From a bacterium (GTDB taxonomy: Bacteria; Bacillota; Bacilli; Lactobacillales; Streptococcaceae), in NCBI GenBank assembly GCA_905221205.1, contig CAJNCG010000001.1:62001-126000 (forward strand): a DNA stretch of 64,000 bases, read 5' to 3'. How positions within the stretch are numbered: position 1 is the first letter of the stretch; every line of letters starts with the position of its first letter. This document shows, piece after piece, positions 54,266-63,900 of the stretch. The position numbers were made by a program, and so were the translations under genes. The notes below the pieces were generated by a model, which saw only the letters and a program-made list of their open reading frames with translations, was not told where the DNA came from and did not search any database.

Positions 54266-54594
54266 GCTTAGAAAATGAGATGATGTTTTCTAGCAAATAT
54301 AAACCCGAGTAAAAAATGCCTACGGACAGGCAGGGTTAAATGCCGAAGCGTGGTTGAAAAACCACATTATTGATAGGGTTAAAAGCCTACTTTTATAAGT
54401 TGATGTTAGGACACTTGTCCTAATTCATAAATTTTTAGTGTGGTGAAAGCACACGTCATCTTGTGAAACGATCAATAAAGTACGTAATATTTGCTACTAG
54501 AGAGTTTTGAAACATCGGGAACAGACATACTCAACAGAAACAAACATAAAAACGTCAGAAGATTGCAGAGCAGGTGAAAACCTGCTCTTTTTTC
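54266..54594 (+). ncRNA. Large structured RNA upstream of the polyamine operon, about 330 nt
   Basis: TAGCAAATAT (54291-54300) pairs with ATATTTGCTA (54487-54496), a perfect 10-bp closing stem. Inside are GCCT/AGGC, GTGGTT-GAAA-AACCAC, TTAGGACA/TGTCCTAA and GTGTG/CACAC hairpins, and several AACCC/GGGTT pairing options. The 3' end is a GAGCAGGT-GAAA-ACCTGCTC terminator with a T-run (54568-54594). No ORF or ribosome site runs through it. It has its own promoter, so it may be a trans-acting RNA or an attenuating leader of speA. The family was not identified. Confidence 0.68.
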
Positions 54595-54658
54595 ATGAGT
54601 CAACCTTTAGTCGCCTTCGTCTTCTTGAAGCGCTAAAAATACGGTAAAGGAGTATGTC

Positions 54659-56119
54659 TTGAAAGAGTTAGATCAAAACCAAGCCCCAATTTATGAGGCC
54701 TTGGTGAAGTTACGCAAGAAAAGGATTGTTCCCTTTGATGTTCCAGGTCACAAGCGTGGACGGGGAAATCCAGAACTTGTTGAACTACTAGGAGAAAAAT
54801 GTGTAGGCATTGATGTCAATTCGATGAAACCCTTGGATAATTTAGGTCACCCCATTTCGATTATTCGGGATGCAGAGGAGCTAGCAGCTGATGCTTTTGG
54901 AGCTAGCCATGCCTTTCTCATGATTGGAGGAACAACTTCATCGGTGCAGACTATGATTCTCGCAACCTGCAAGGCAGGAGATAAGATTATTCTGCCACGA
55001 AATGTCCACAAATCTGCTATCAATGCGCTGGTTCTATGTGGTGCCATTCCCATCTATATCGAGATGAGTGTGGATCCTAAAATTGGTATCGCTTTAGGTC
55101 TTGAAAATGACCGAGTAGCACAGGCCATAAAGGACCATCCAGATGCCAAGGCCATTTTGATTAACAATCCTACTTACTACGGCATCTGTTCAGACCTAAA
55201 GGGATTGACAAAAATGGCTCATGAAGCTGGTATGATGGTTTTGGTAGATGAGGCCCACGGAGCGCATTTGCATTTTACAGATAAACTTCCAATTTCTGCT
55301 ATGGATGCAGGTGCTGATATGGCAGCAGTTTCCATGCATAAGTCTGGTGGGAGTTTGACCCAAAGTTCGCTTCTTTTAATCGGAGAGCAGATGAATCCTG
55401 AGTACGTTCGTCAGATCATCAACCTGACCCAGTCAACTTCCGCCTCTTACTTGTTGATGGCTAGTTTAGATATTTCACGTCGCAACTTGGCCCTTCGAGG
55501 CAAAGAGTCGTTTGAGAAAGTCATTGAGCTATCCGAGTACGCTCGTCGTGAAATCAATGCTATTGGTGGTTACTATGCCTACTCAAAAGAGTTAATAGAT
55601 GGTGTGTCAGTATGTGATTTTGATGTAACCAAGTTGTCAGTTTACACTCAGGGCATTGGTTTAACAGGTATCGAGGTTTATGACCTCCTACGAGACGAAT
55701 ACGACATTCAGATTGAGTTTGGTGATATTGGCAATATCTTGGCCTATATTTCGATTGGTGACCGCATCCAAGACATCGAGCGCTTGGTCGGTGCTCTGGC
55801 TGATATCAAGAGACTATACTCACGAGATGGGAAGGACTTGATAGCTGGAGAATATATCCAACCAGAAATGGTGCTATCTCCTCAAGATGCCTTCTATTCG
55901 CAACGCAGAAGTCTTGCCTTGGCAGATGCTATTGGCGAAGTATGTGGGGAATTTGTCATGTGCTATCCTCCAGGAATCCCTATCTTGTCTCCTGGAGAAC
56001 GCATTACAAAAGAAATTGTAGATTATATCCAATTTGCTAAAGAACGTGGTTGCTCCCTCCAAGGGACGGAAGATCCTGAGGTCAATCACATCAACGTCAT
56101 TAAGAGAAAGGAGAACTAG
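54659..56119 (+). CDS. speA: Arginine/lysine/ornithine decarboxylase, probably SpeA
   Basis: A 486-aa PLP decarboxylase of the fold III/prokaryotic Orn/Lys/Arg family. The PLP lysine is Lys228 in SMHKSGGSLTQSS, preceded by DEAHGAH, the cofactor Asp-His motif. FDVPGHKRGRG near residue 22 is canonical. The start is TTG at 54659 with AAAGGAG 6 bases upstream. Neighbours aguA and aguB require agmatine, so the substrate is most likely arginine; older annotations call it lysine decarboxylase. It opens a six-gene operon with overlapping or adjacent starts. Confidence 0.9.
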   Translation: MKELDQNQAPIYEALVKLRKKRIVPFDVPGHKRGRGNPELVELLGEKCVGIDVNSMKPLDNLGHPISIIRDAEELAADAFGASHAFLMIGGTTSSVQTMILATCKAGDKIILPRNVHKSAINALVLCGAIPIYIEMSVDPKIGIALGLENDRVAQAIKDHPDAKAILINNPTYYGICSDLKGLTKMAHEAGMMVLVDEAHGAHLHFTDKLPISAMDAGADMAAVSMHKSGGSLTQSSLLLIGEQMNPEYVRQIINLTQSTSASYLLMASLDISRRNLALRGKESFEKVIELSEYARREINAIGGYYAYSKELIDGVSVCDFDVTKLSVYTQGIGLTGIEVYDLLRDEYDIQIEFGDIGNILAYISIGDRIQDIERLVGALADIKRLYSRDGKDLIAGEYIQPEMVLSPQDAFYSQRRSLALADAIGEVCGEFVMCYPPGIPILSPGERITKEIVDYIQFAKERGCSLQGTEDPEVNHINVIKRKEN

Positions 56120-56980
56120 ATGGATTTATGGTTTTCTGAAGTTCATACTCCAGATGTGAAATTATCCCTGAGAACAGCCAAGCAACTCTACGCTGGTAAA
56201 AGTGAATGGCAGGATATCGAAGTCTTGGATACACCAGCTTTTGGGAAAATACTGATTTTAAATGGGCACGTCTTGTTTTCAGATGCGGATGATTTTGTCT
56301 ACAATGAAATGACCGTCCACGTTCCAATGGCTGTCCACCCAAATCCCAAGAAAGTCTTGGTTATTGGGGGTGGTGACGGTGGTGTTGCTCAAGTATTAAC
56401 ACTCTATCCTGAACTGGAGCAAATCGATATTGTGGAGCCAGATGAGATGCTAGTTGAGGTTTGTCGTGAGTATTTCCCAGATTTTGCTTCAGGGCTAGAC
56501 GATCCTCGTGTTACCATTTACTACCAAAATGGGCTACGCTTTTTGCGAAACTGTGAAGATGACTACGATATTATCATCAACGATGCGACAGATCCATTTG
56601 GCCATACGGAAGGGCTCTTTACTAAGGAATTCTACGGCAATAGTTATAGGGCTCTGAAGGAAGACGGTATCATGATTTACCAGCATGGGAGTCCCTTCTT
56701 TGACGAGGATGAGTCAGCTTGCCGTAGCATGCACCGCAAGGTTAATCAAGCCTTCCCAATCAGTCGAGTTTATCAGGCACATATCCCTACCAGTCCTGCA
56801 GGCTATTGGTTATTTGGGTTTGCATCGAAAAAATACCACCCTGTCAAAGATTTTGACAAGGAAGGTTGGAAAAAACGCCAGCTTTTCACAGAATACTACA
56901 CTGCAAACCTACATATTGGTGCCTTTATGTTGCCTAAGTATGTTGAGGATATTTTAGAAGAAGAGGAAGGAAAAAAATGA
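56120..56980 (+). CDS. speE: Spermidine synthase
   Basis: A 286-aa aminopropyltransferase that makes spermidine from putrescine and decarboxylated SAM. Motifs: LNGHVLFSDADDFVYNEM, the GGGDGGVAQVL cofactor site near residue 82, INDATDPFGHTEGLFT with the catalytic Asp, and PTSPAGYWLFGFASKK. The ATG directly follows the speA stop. No SAM decarboxylase gene is in this window, which makes the neighbouring carboxyspermidine route interesting. Confidence 0.95.
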   Translation: MDLWFSEVHTPDVKLSLRTAKQLYAGKSEWQDIEVLDTPAFGKILILNGHVLFSDADDFVYNEMTVHVPMAVHPNPKKVLVIGGGDGGVAQVLTLYPELEQIDIVEPDEMLVEVCREYFPDFASGLDDPRVTIYYQNGLRFLRNCEDDYDIIINDATDPFGHTEGLFTKEFYGNSYRALKEDGIMIYQHGSPFFDEDESACRSMHRKVNQAFPISRVYQAHIPTSPAGYWLFGFASKKYHPVKDFDKEGWKKRQLFTEYYTANLHIGAFMLPKYVEDILEEEEGKK

Positions 56981-58236
56981 GTCGTTTATTAGTTATTGGA
57001 TGTGGGGGCGTTGCCCAAGTTGCTATTTCAAAGATTTGCCAAGATAGCGAAACCTTTACAGAAATTATGATTGCTAGCCGTACTAAGTCAAAATGCGATG
57101 ACTTGAAAGCTAAACTGGAAGGTAAAACAAGTACAAAGATTGAGACAGCTGCTCTTGATGCAGATAAGGTTGAAGAAGTAATTGCCCTGATTGAAAGCTA
57201 CAAACCAGAAGCTGTTTTGAACGTAGCTTTACCATATCAAGATTTAACCATTATGGACGCTTGTTTGGCAACAGGTGTTCACTATATCGATACAGCCAAC
57301 TACGAAGCAGAAGACACAGAAGATCCTGAGTGGCGAGCTATTTATGAAAAACGTTGCAAGGAACTTGGTTTTACAGCCTACTTTGACTACTCATGGCAAT
57401 GGGCTTATCAGAAAAAATTCAAAGAAGCAGGCTTGACCGCTCTGCTTGGTTCTGGTTTTGACCCAGGTGTGACCAGCGTCTTTTCTGCTTACGCCCTTAA
57501 ACACTATTTTGATGAAATCCACTATATCGACATTTTAGACTGTAATGGTGGTGACCACGGTTATCCATTTGCGACAAACTTTAACCCAGAAATCAATCTC
57601 CGCGAGGTTTCTGCGCCAGGTTCTTACTGGGAAGATGGAAAATGGGTCGAAGTGGAAGCTATGTCAATCAAGCGCGAGTACGATTTCCCTCAGGTCGGAC
57701 AAAAAGACATGTATCTCCTTCACCATGAAGAAATTGAATCATTGGCCAAGAACATTCCAGGTGTCAAACGTATTCGTTTCTTTATGACTTTTGGTCAATC
57801 TTATCTAACGCACATGAAATGTTTGGAAAATGTCGGTCTCCTTCGTACGGATGCCATTAACTTCAACGGTCAAGAAATTGTACCAATCCAATTTTTGAAA
57901 GCCTTGCTTCCAGATCCAGCCAGCCTTGGGCCACGCACTGTTGGTAAAACCAATATTGGATGTATCTTTACAGGTGTCAAAGATGGCGTTGAAAAGACCA
58001 TCTACATCTACAATGTCTGCGACCATCAGGAATGTTATGCAGAAGTTGGTTCACAAGCTATTTCATATACAACAGGAGTTCCAGCCATGATTGGTACAAA
58101 ATTGGTTATGAACGGTACTTGGAAACAAGCTGGAGTTTACAACCTTGAAGAGTTGGATCCAGATCCATTCATGGAAGCTTTGAATGAGTACGGCTTGCCA
58201 TGGGTTGTGGTTGAAAATCCACAAATGGTGGACTAA
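56977..58236 (+). CDS. lys1: Saccharopine-dehydrogenase-family carboxy(nor)spermidine dehydrogenase
   Basis: A 419-aa oxidoreductase. The Rossmann start LVIGCGGVAQVAISKI, the SRTKSKCDDL segment and the GSGFDPGVTSVF block are those of the Lys1-like carboxynorspermidine synthase group. It condenses an aldehyde with putrescine or diaminopropane using NADPH. The start overlaps speE by four bases and the next gene, nspC, decarboxylates its product. The gene is often annotated simply as saccharopine dehydrogenase, but context points to polyamines. Confidence 0.9.
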   Translation: MSRLLVIGCGGVAQVAISKICQDSETFTEIMIASRTKSKCDDLKAKLEGKTSTKIETAALDADKVEEVIALIESYKPEAVLNVALPYQDLTIMDACLATGVHYIDTANYEAEDTEDPEWRAIYEKRCKELGFTAYFDYSWQWAYQKKFKEAGLTALLGSGFDPGVTSVFSAYALKHYFDEIHYIDILDCNGGDHGYPFATNFNPEINLREVSAPGSYWEDGKWVEVEAMSIKREYDFPQVGQKDMYLLHHEEIESLAKNIPGVKRIRFFMTFGQSYLTHMKCLENVGLLRTDAINFNGQEIVPIQFLKALLPDPASLGPRTVGKTNIGCIFTGVKDGVEKTIYIYNVCDHQECYAEVGSQAISYTTGVPAMIGTKLVMNGTWKQAGVYNLEELDPDPFMEALNEYGLPWVVVENPQMVD

Positions 58237-59363
58237 TGAAGCTAGAACAAGTACCAACACCAGCTTATGTTATTAACTTGGCAAAGTTAGAATCCAATTG
58301 CCGTATTCTACAATATGTACAAGAAGAAGCTGGTTGCAAGGTTTTGCTTGCCCAGAAGGCTTATTCCCTCTACAAAACCTATCCCTTGATTAGCCAGTAT
58401 CTATCAGGTACGACAGCTAGTGGACTCTATGAGGCTAAGCTCGCTAGAGAAGAGTTCCCAGGGGAAGTCCATGTTTTTGCGCCAGCTTTCAAGGATGCAG
58501 ACTTGGAGGAATTGCTGGAGATAACGGACCATATCGTCTTTAACTCAGAGAGACAGCTGCGTAAGCATGGGGCTCGTTGTCGGGAGGCTGGTGTCAGTGT
58601 TGGTTTGCGACTTAACCCTCAGTGGTCAACTCAAGGAGATCACGCGCTCTATGACCCTTGCGCCCCTGGATCCCGTTTCGGAGTTACTCTAGACAAGATT
58701 CCTAGTGACTTGCTGGAATTGGTAGACGGTCTTCATTTTCATACTCTTTGCGAGCAAGGAGCAGAGGATTTACAGACAACTTTGAAAGCTGTAGAAGAGC
58801 AGTTTGGTTCGTACTTACATGAGGTCAAATGGCTCAATATGGGGGGCGGACACCACATCACAAGAGAAGGATACGATGTGGATTTACTGATTTCTGAGAT
58901 CAAGCGTATCCGAGAAACTTACAATCTTGAAGTTTATATCGAGCCGGGTGAAGCCATTGCGCTCAATGCAGGTTATCTAGCAACTGAAGTATTGGATATT
59001 GTCGAAAACGGTATGGAAATCTTGGTTTTAGATGCCTCTGCGACCTGCCATATGCCTGATGTACTTGAGATGCCCTATCGTCCACCTTTGAGAAATGGCT
59101 TTGAGGCACAAGAAAAAGCCCATATCTATAGACTTTCTTCCAATACTTGTCTGACGGGCGATGTGATTGGTGATTATAGCTTTGAAAATCCAGTTCAAAT
59201 CGGAGACAGACTTTATTTTGAAGATATGGCCATTTATTCCTTTGTCAAAAACAATACTTTCAACGGTATTGGATTACCAAGTCTTTACCTCATGGACGAC
59301 CATGGAGACTGCAGTTTAGTCAAAGCCTTTGGCTATCAAGATTTTAAAGGGAGGTTATCATGA
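58236..59363 (+). CDS. nspC: Carboxynorspermidine/carboxyspermidine decarboxylase
   Basis: A 375-aa fold-III PLP decarboxylase. Lys41 in [14 protein letters not shown] binds PLP. The [12 protein letters not shown] glycine loop (near residue 205) and the [13 protein letters not shown] segment bind phosphate and substrate, and the catalytic Cys region is [16 protein letters not shown]. It completes the alternative spermidine route. Its ATG shares one base with the lys1 stop codon. Confidence 0.94.
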   Translation: MKLEQVPTPAYVINLAKLESNCRILQYVQEEAGCKVLLAQKAYSLYKTYPLISQYLSGTTASGLYEAKLAREEFPGEVHVFAPAFKDADLEELLEITDHIVFNSERQLRKHGARCREAGVSVGLRLNPQWSTQGDHALYDPCAPGSRFGVTLDKIPSDLLELVDGLHFHTLCEQGAEDLQTTLKAVEEQFGSYLHEVKWLNMGGGHHITREGYDVDLLISEIKRIRETYNLEVYIEPGEAIALNAGYLATEVLDIVENGMEILVLDASATCHMPDVLEMPYRPPLRNGFEAQEKAHIYRLSSNTCLTGDVIGDYSFENPVQIGDRLYFEDMAIYSFVKNNTFNGIGLPSLYLMDDHGDCSLVKAFGYQDFKGRLS

Positions 59364-60445
59364 TGGACAGTCCAAAAAAATTAGGCTATCGCATGCCAGC
59401 AGAGTACGAACCCCATCATGGTACCCTCATGATATGGCCGACTCGACCAGGTTCATGGCCTTTTCAAGGAAAGGCTGCCAAAAGAGCTTTCAGCCAGATT
59501 ATTAAGACCATAGCAGAAGGGGAAACCGTTTATCTCTTGGTGGAGCGGGACTATCTATCAGAAGCCCAATCTTATCTTGGAGATAAGATCGTTTATTTAG
59601 ACATTCCCACCAATGATGCCTGGGCGCGTGATACAGGTCCGACTATTCTTGTCAATGATGAAGGCCAGAAATTATCCGTGGATTGGTCTTTCAATGCTTG
59701 GGGTGGTGCTGTCGATGGTCTCTACCAAGACTATGAAGATGATGATCAAGTAGCCAGTCATTTTGCTGAGGCCTTGGAAATGCCTGTTTATGATGCCAAA
59801 TCCTTTGTACTAGAAGGCGGAGCGATCCATAGCGATGGCCAAGGAACCATTCTCGTAACTGAAAGTTGCCTTCTCAGTGCTGGTCGAAATCCTCATCTTA
59901 GTAAAGAGGAAATCGAGAGTACCTTATTAGAGTGCCTTGGAGCTGAAAAAGTCATTTGGCTTCCTTATGGTATTTATCAGGACGAAACCAATGAACACGT
60001 TGACAATGTTGCTGCCTTTGTTGGTCCTGCAGAGCTTGTCTTGGCTTGGACAGATGATCAAAATGATCCTCAATATGCCATGTCAGCAGCTGATTTAGCG
60101 CTTTTAGAAAAGGAAACAGATGCAAAAGGTCGTCACTTCACCATTCATAAACTTCCAATTCCAGCTCTTCATCAAGTTGTAACCAAAGAGGATTTGCCAG
60201 GCTACATCTATGAAGAAGGAGAAGAAGAGCGATACGCAGGTGAAAGGCTCGCTGCTTCCTATGTCAATTTCTATATTGCTAACAAGGCAGTCTTGGTTCC
60301 CCAGTTTCAAGATAAAAACGACCAAGTAGCCTTAGATATCCTCAGCAAGTGTTTTCCAGACCGTAAAGTTGTCGGAATACCAGCCAGAGATATTCTTTTA
60401 GGTGGTGGCAATATCCACTGTATCACCCAACAAATCCCAGAATAG
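59360..60445 (+). CDS. aguA: Agmatine deiminase
   Basis: A 361-aa guanidino-group-modifying enzyme that converts agmatine to N-carbamoylputrescine and ammonia. The catalytic Cys354 is in [14 protein letters not shown] at the C-terminus; [11 protein letters not shown] and [12 protein letters not shown] supply the acidic and His residues. Tandem ATGs at 59360 and 59363 overlap the nspC stop. Its product is the substrate of the next gene, aguB. Confidence 0.96.
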   Translation: MMDSPKKLGYRMPAEYEPHHGTLMIWPTRPGSWPFQGKAAKRAFSQIIKTIAEGETVYLLVERDYLSEAQSYLGDKIVYLDIPTNDAWARDTGPTILVNDEGQKLSVDWSFNAWGGAVDGLYQDYEDDDQVASHFAEALEMPVYDAKSFVLEGGAIHSDGQGTILVTESCLLSAGRNPHLSKEEIESTLLECLGAEKVIWLPYGIYQDETNEHVDNVAAFVGPAELVLAWTDDQNDPQYAMSAADLALLEKETDAKGRHFTIHKLPIPALHQVVTKEDLPGYIYEEGEEERYAGERLAASYVNFYIANKAVLVPQFQDKNDQVALDILSKCFPDRKVVGIPARDILLGGGNIHCITQQIPE

Positions 60446-60454
60446 GAGAAAAAG

Positions 60455-61330
60455 ATGAGAAATGTAAGAGTTGCAGCCATTCAGATGCAATGCGCTAAGG
60501 ATGTGTCAACAAATATCCAAACCGCAGAGCGTTTAGTACGTCAGGCTGCAGAACAAGGCGCACAAATCATTCTCTTACCCGAGTTATTTGAACGTCCCTA
60601 TTTCTGTCAGGAACGTCAGTATGACTACTACCAGCATGCCCAGTCGGTGACAGAAAATACAGCCATTCAGCATTTTAAGGTGATTGCTAAGGAACTAAAA
60701 GTTGTTTTACCAATCAGTTTCTATGAAAAAGATGGCAATGTCTTGTATAACTCTATTGCCGTTATTGATGCAGATGGGGAAGTTCTGGGCGTTTATCGGA
60801 AGACTCACATACCAGATGATCATTATTATCAAGAAAAGTTTTATTTTACGCCTGGCAACACAGGTTTCAAGGTCTGGGATACTCGTTATGCTAAGATTGG
60901 GATTGGCATCTGTTGGGATCAATGGTTCCCTGAAACAGCGCGCTGTCTTGCATTGAATGGTGCTGAATTGCTCTTTTATCCTACAGCCATCGGTTCAGAG
61001 CCGATTTTGGATACAGATAGTTGTGGTCACTGGCAACGTACCATGCAAGGACACGCAGCAGCAAATATTGTTCCAGTCATCGCAGCCAATCGTTATGGAT
61101 TAGAGGAAGTCGCTCCAAGTGAGGAAAATGGTGGACAGAGTTCCAGTCTTGACTTCTACGGTTCATCCTTTTTGACGGATGAAACAGGAGCTATTCTAGA
61201 GCAAGCTGAAAGACAAGCTGAAGCTGTTCTGTTAGCTACTTATGACCTAGACAAGGGAGCAAGCGAGCGCCTAAACTGGGGCCTATTTCGTGATAGAAGA
61301 CCAGAAATGTATCAACGGATTACGGATTAG
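60455..61330 (+). CDS. aguB: N-carbamoylputrescine amidase
   Basis: A 291-aa nitrilase-family enzyme that hydrolyses N-carbamoylputrescine to putrescine, CO2 and ammonia. The catalytic triad is visible: Glu43 (LLPELFERPYF), Lys116 (VYRKTHIPD) and Cys153 (GIGICWDQWFPE). AGGAGAAAA precedes the ATG, nine bases after the aguA stop. It is the last gene of the operon; a terminator follows at 61431. Confidence 0.95.
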   Translation: MRNVRVAAIQMQCAKDVSTNIQTAERLVRQAAEQGAQIILLPELFERPYFCQERQYDYYQHAQSVTENTAIQHFKVIAKELKVVLPISFYEKDGNVLYNSIAVIDADGEVLGVYRKTHIPDDHYYQEKFYFTPGNTGFKVWDTRYAKIGIGICWDQWFPETARCLALNGAELLFYPTAIGSEPILDTDSCGHWQRTMQGHAAANIVPVIAANRYGLEEVAPSEENGGQSSSLDFYGSSFLTDETGAILEQAERQAEAVLLATYDLDKGASERLNWGLFRDRRPEMYQRITD

Positions 61331-61430
61331 TGTGGGAGAAATGAGAGATTCATTCTGCTAGACTCGTTTTCACTAGCAACTATAGGGATACAATGTTATT
61401 TAGTAAATGGATTTTATATTTTACCCCTCT

Positions 61431-61467
61431 AAGGCTTTCTCGCGCTTTGATGCGAGGAGCTTTTTCT
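61431..61467 (+). terminator. Terminator of the polyamine operon
   Basis: AAGGCTTTCTCGC pairs with GCGAGGAGCTTTTT through CTCGC/GCGAG and imperfect outer bases, followed by a T-run. It sits about 100 bases after the aguB stop. Confidence 0.7.
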
Positions 61468-61490
61468 GTTTAAGCTTTATCAATAAAACA

Positions 61491-61499
61491 TGCTATAAT
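61491..61499 (+). promoter_or_regulatory. Promoter of the two-component system
   Basis: TGCTATAAT at 61491-61499. +1 is near 61506, with a short leader (about 16 nt) containing AGAAAGG before the ATG at 61522. Confidence 0.65.
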
Positions 61500-61521
61500 A
61501 GTTGCAGAAAGGTTGGTGTTT

Positions 61522-62223
61522 ATGGCTAGGATATTGGTTATTGAAGACAATAGTGACATTCAAGAGATTTTACGAACACTTCTCACTGAGGAGCATGAGG
61601 TACTTCAAGCCTTTTCTGGTACAGAAGGAATCATGCGTTTTGACCAAGGGGGGATTGAACTCGTTTTGCTGGATATCATGCTTCCTGGGAAAAATGGGGA
61701 TCAGGTTTTAAAAGCTATCAGGGAACAAAGTCAAATTCCAGTCATTATGCTAACAGCTTTGAGTGATAAGAAGTTAATCAGTCAATACCTCTTAGACGGT
61801 GCCAATGATTACATCGTCAAGCCTTTTGATTTGGACGAAGTCTTTGCCAGAGTTACTGTTCAATTACGCCAAAGCGCAGAAAAAAAGCCTATGGAAATAG
61901 GAAAAACTGAAAATCTGCCACAAAACTTGAAAAATATCCAGTTTGATGCAGAAAGTTTTGAAATCAAAAATAGCCAGGAAACCATTCGTCTTGCTAAGAA
62001 AGAATGCTTGATTCTCCAAACTCTCCTCAAACATCCAAAGAAAATTTTCACCAAGGAAGAACTTTATGAGTTGGTCTGGGAGGATAGCTATCTACCTGGA
62101 GATAATACCCTCAATACGCATTTGAGTAATCTTCGTAAAAAATTAAACCAACTTGACCCAAATCAAGAATATATTGAAACCATCTGGGGCGTTGGGGTAA
62201 GATTAAAAGGAGACAAGCAATGA
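61522..62223 (+). CDS. OmpR/PhoB-family response regulator
   Basis: A 233-aa regulator. The receiver domain carries Glu8-Asp9, phospho-acceptor Asp51 (LLDIMLPG), Thr78 and Lys100 (YIVKPFD). The C-terminal winged helix (about 135-230) has the KKECLILQTLLKHPKKIFTKEEL and LNTHLSNLRKKL helices, and ends WGVGVRLKG. The ATG at 61522 is better spaced to AGAAAGG than an upstream TTG. It overlaps the kinase gene by four bases. Its likely target is the divergently placed ABC-2 transporter. Confidence 0.93.
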   Translation: MARILVIEDNSDIQEILRTLLTEEHEVLQAFSGTEGIMRFDQGGIELVLLDIMLPGKNGDQVLKAIREQSQIPVIMLTALSDKKLISQYLLDGANDYIVKPFDLDEVFARVTVQLRQSAEKKPMEIGKTENLPQNLKNIQFDAESFEIKNSQETIRLAKKECLILQTLLKHPKKIFTKEELYELVWEDSYLPGDNTLNTHLSNLRKKLNQLDPNQEYIETIWGVGVRLKGDKQ

Positions 62224-63098
62224 CCTACATGATAATCTTTGTTCTACTGATACTCCTAACTATTTTATCGATTGTATTAATTCGCTACCATCTAGCACTT
62301 AAAAACTTGAGTCAACAGATTGAAGACAAGATTCTCACGGGTAGTATGAAAAGAGTAGGGGTCAGCATTTTTTCCAAACATTTTTTACAGCTCTACCAGC
62401 AGATTGAAAATCTATTTCAGGAAGTGGAACAATCTCGGTTGGTGATGAAAAGGGAAAAACAGACTCTGGATATGGCCATCAGTAATATTGCCCATGATAT
62501 TCGGACGCCTTTGACTATCGCTTCAGGCTACACCCAACAATTGATAAAGTCTCCTGAAGACAAATCAGAAACCTTACAAAAAGTAGCCCAGCATCTTGAT
62601 TTAGTTTCCAAACGTTTGGAAGCTCTCCTAGAATACCGTCGGTTGATGGAAGGAGCTGTCAAATCGAAACTGGAAGAAGTAGACCTTTCAGCTTTTATTA
62701 CCAAAAAGACTCTGGCTTATTATGATGTTTTTCAGGTTGCAAATATCACACTTGATTTTAAGGTTGAAGCTGGTTTAAAAACGAGGACTGATGAAGACTT
62801 GCTGGATCGAATTTTACAAAATTTGCTCGGAAATGTCCTCAAGCATGGTAAGGAAGAAGCGATTCTGTCTTTGCGAAAGGAAAAGGAACAGCTTGTCTTA
62901 GAGATTGCAAACCTTGTTAAACAGCCCATCAAAAAAATAGAAAATCTCAGCAATCGCTTTTATTCTGAAAATCTATCAGACACCGAAGAATCCTCTGGTT
63001 TAGGCCTTTATATCACTGAGGAATTATGTCATCTTCTCGGTGCAGAAATGAAACTAAGCACAGATGGGCAATGGTTATCGGTTTTTATTTACTTTTAA
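62220..63098 (+). CDS. Sensor histidine kinase with one N-terminal membrane segment
   Basis: A 292-aa kinase. A single hydrophobic helix (about 3-22) is followed directly by cytoplasm, so there is no extracellular sensor domain. The H-box His92 is in NIAHDIRTPLT. The N-box is NLLGNVLKHGKEE and the G-box region is SSGLGLYITEELC. Such small sensors often sense through a membrane partner, commonly an ABC transporter. It is cotranscribed with the response regulator. Terminator CCTCCTCT/AGAGGAGG follows. Confidence 0.88.
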   Translation: MTYMIIFVLLILLTILSIVLIRYHLALKNLSQQIEDKILTGSMKRVGVSIFSKHFLQLYQQIENLFQEVEQSRLVMKREKQTLDMAISNIAHDIRTPLTIASGYTQQLIKSPEDKSETLQKVAQHLDLVSKRLEALLEYRRLMEGAVKSKLEEVDLSAFITKKTLAYYDVFQVANITLDFKVEAGLKTRTDEDLLDRILQNLLGNVLKHGKEEAILSLRKEKEQLVLEIANLVKQPIKKIENLSNRFYSENLSDTEESSGLGLYITEELCHLLGAEMKLSTDGQWLSVFIYF

Positions 63099-63107
63099 CG
63101 AAATAAA

Positions 63108-63138
63108 CCTCCTCTGTAGGCTAGAGGAGGTCATTTTT
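63108..63138. terminator. Terminator between the kinase gene and the convergent permease gene
   Basis: CCTCCTCT (63108-63115) and AGAGGAGG (63123-63130) pair around GTAGGCT, followed by TCATTTTTTA. Confidence 0.8.
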
Positions 63139-63890
63139 TATAGACTTTTCTTTTTGAAAACTGCCAGTCCACTTAGATTAAAGATTAGAATAACAGCTAA
63201 GGTAACTATAAGGGTATAGAAAATGGATTCACTATTAGCAGTCATAGCATAGAAAAACTGCAATGATAAATATGGCAAAATTTTGATACTTGGGAAGATG
63301 AGCATTGGCATAGAAAGTAAAATAGAGCTGACCAAATAACCAATAAATACCGCAAGATAAGAATGGCTAACATAGAGGATGAAGGAAACAATGGAAAGCC
63401 AAGCAAGGAGGCAAAGAAATTGAAGGAAAATGGTTATCAGTAGATTACCAATAAAGCCATCAGGCATAGTTCCAAATCCATTTAAGATAGTTGCTGGAAT
63501 AAAGGCAATTACAAGGCTGATGATAAGTTGCAAAAGTGCAATACAAGCCACTACAAAGGCTTTGGCAAGGAAAAACTCTATACGAGAAACCCCTACTGTC
63601 AAACTATTTTTATAGAGCTTTCCGATTAAATCAACACCGAGAACTAGACAAGTTAGAATAATACAGAGAAAAACGAGGTTTGAACCTTGACTAGATGCGT
63701 TAATCAGGGCTTGTACACCGTCCCAACCATGGGTTGGAATTTCTGGCTCTTCTGTCTGGATTGCCATCAGATGGCCAGTAGCTCCAATACTTGCGCCCAT
63801 TAGCATGAGAGAAAAGAGAATGAACTCTGTAATCCAGAATCCTTTGGAACGGAAAAGACGGTAAAAGTCTGCTTGAATGGTATGTATCAT
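63138..63890 (-). CDS. ABC-2 type permease (lantibiotic-immunity/bacitracin-export class)
   Basis: A 250-aa membrane protein with about six helices, in the class of short ABC-2 permeases such as BcrB or MutE/SpaE-type immunity proteins: IQADFYRLFRSKGFWITEFILF at the N-terminus, then loops and five further segments. GGAGG precedes the ATG at 63890. The ATPase gene ends ten bases upstream, so the two form a minus-strand operon convergent with the kinase operon. The substrate is unknown. Confidence 0.82.
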   Translation of the reverse strand: MIHTIQADFYRLFRSKGFWITEFILFSLMLMGASIGATGHLMAIQTEEPEIPTHGWDGVQALINASSQGSNLVFLCIILTCLVLGVDLIGKLYKNSLTVGVSRIEFFLAKAFVVACIALLQLIISLVIAFIPATILNGFGTMPDGFIGNLLITIFLQFLCLLAWLSIVSFILYVSHSYLAVFIGYLVSSILLSMPMLIFPSIKILPYLSLQFFYAMTANSESIFYTLIVTLAVILIFNLSGLAVFKKKSL

Positions 63891-63900
63891 GATTTTCCTC

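Noticed and set aside
54060..54296. 78-aa minus-strand open frame before the polyamine region
   Set aside because: It is extremely AT-rich (Phe/Tyr/Asn/Ile/Lys-rich), lacks a ribosome site, and overlaps the promoter and 5' end of the structured RNA.
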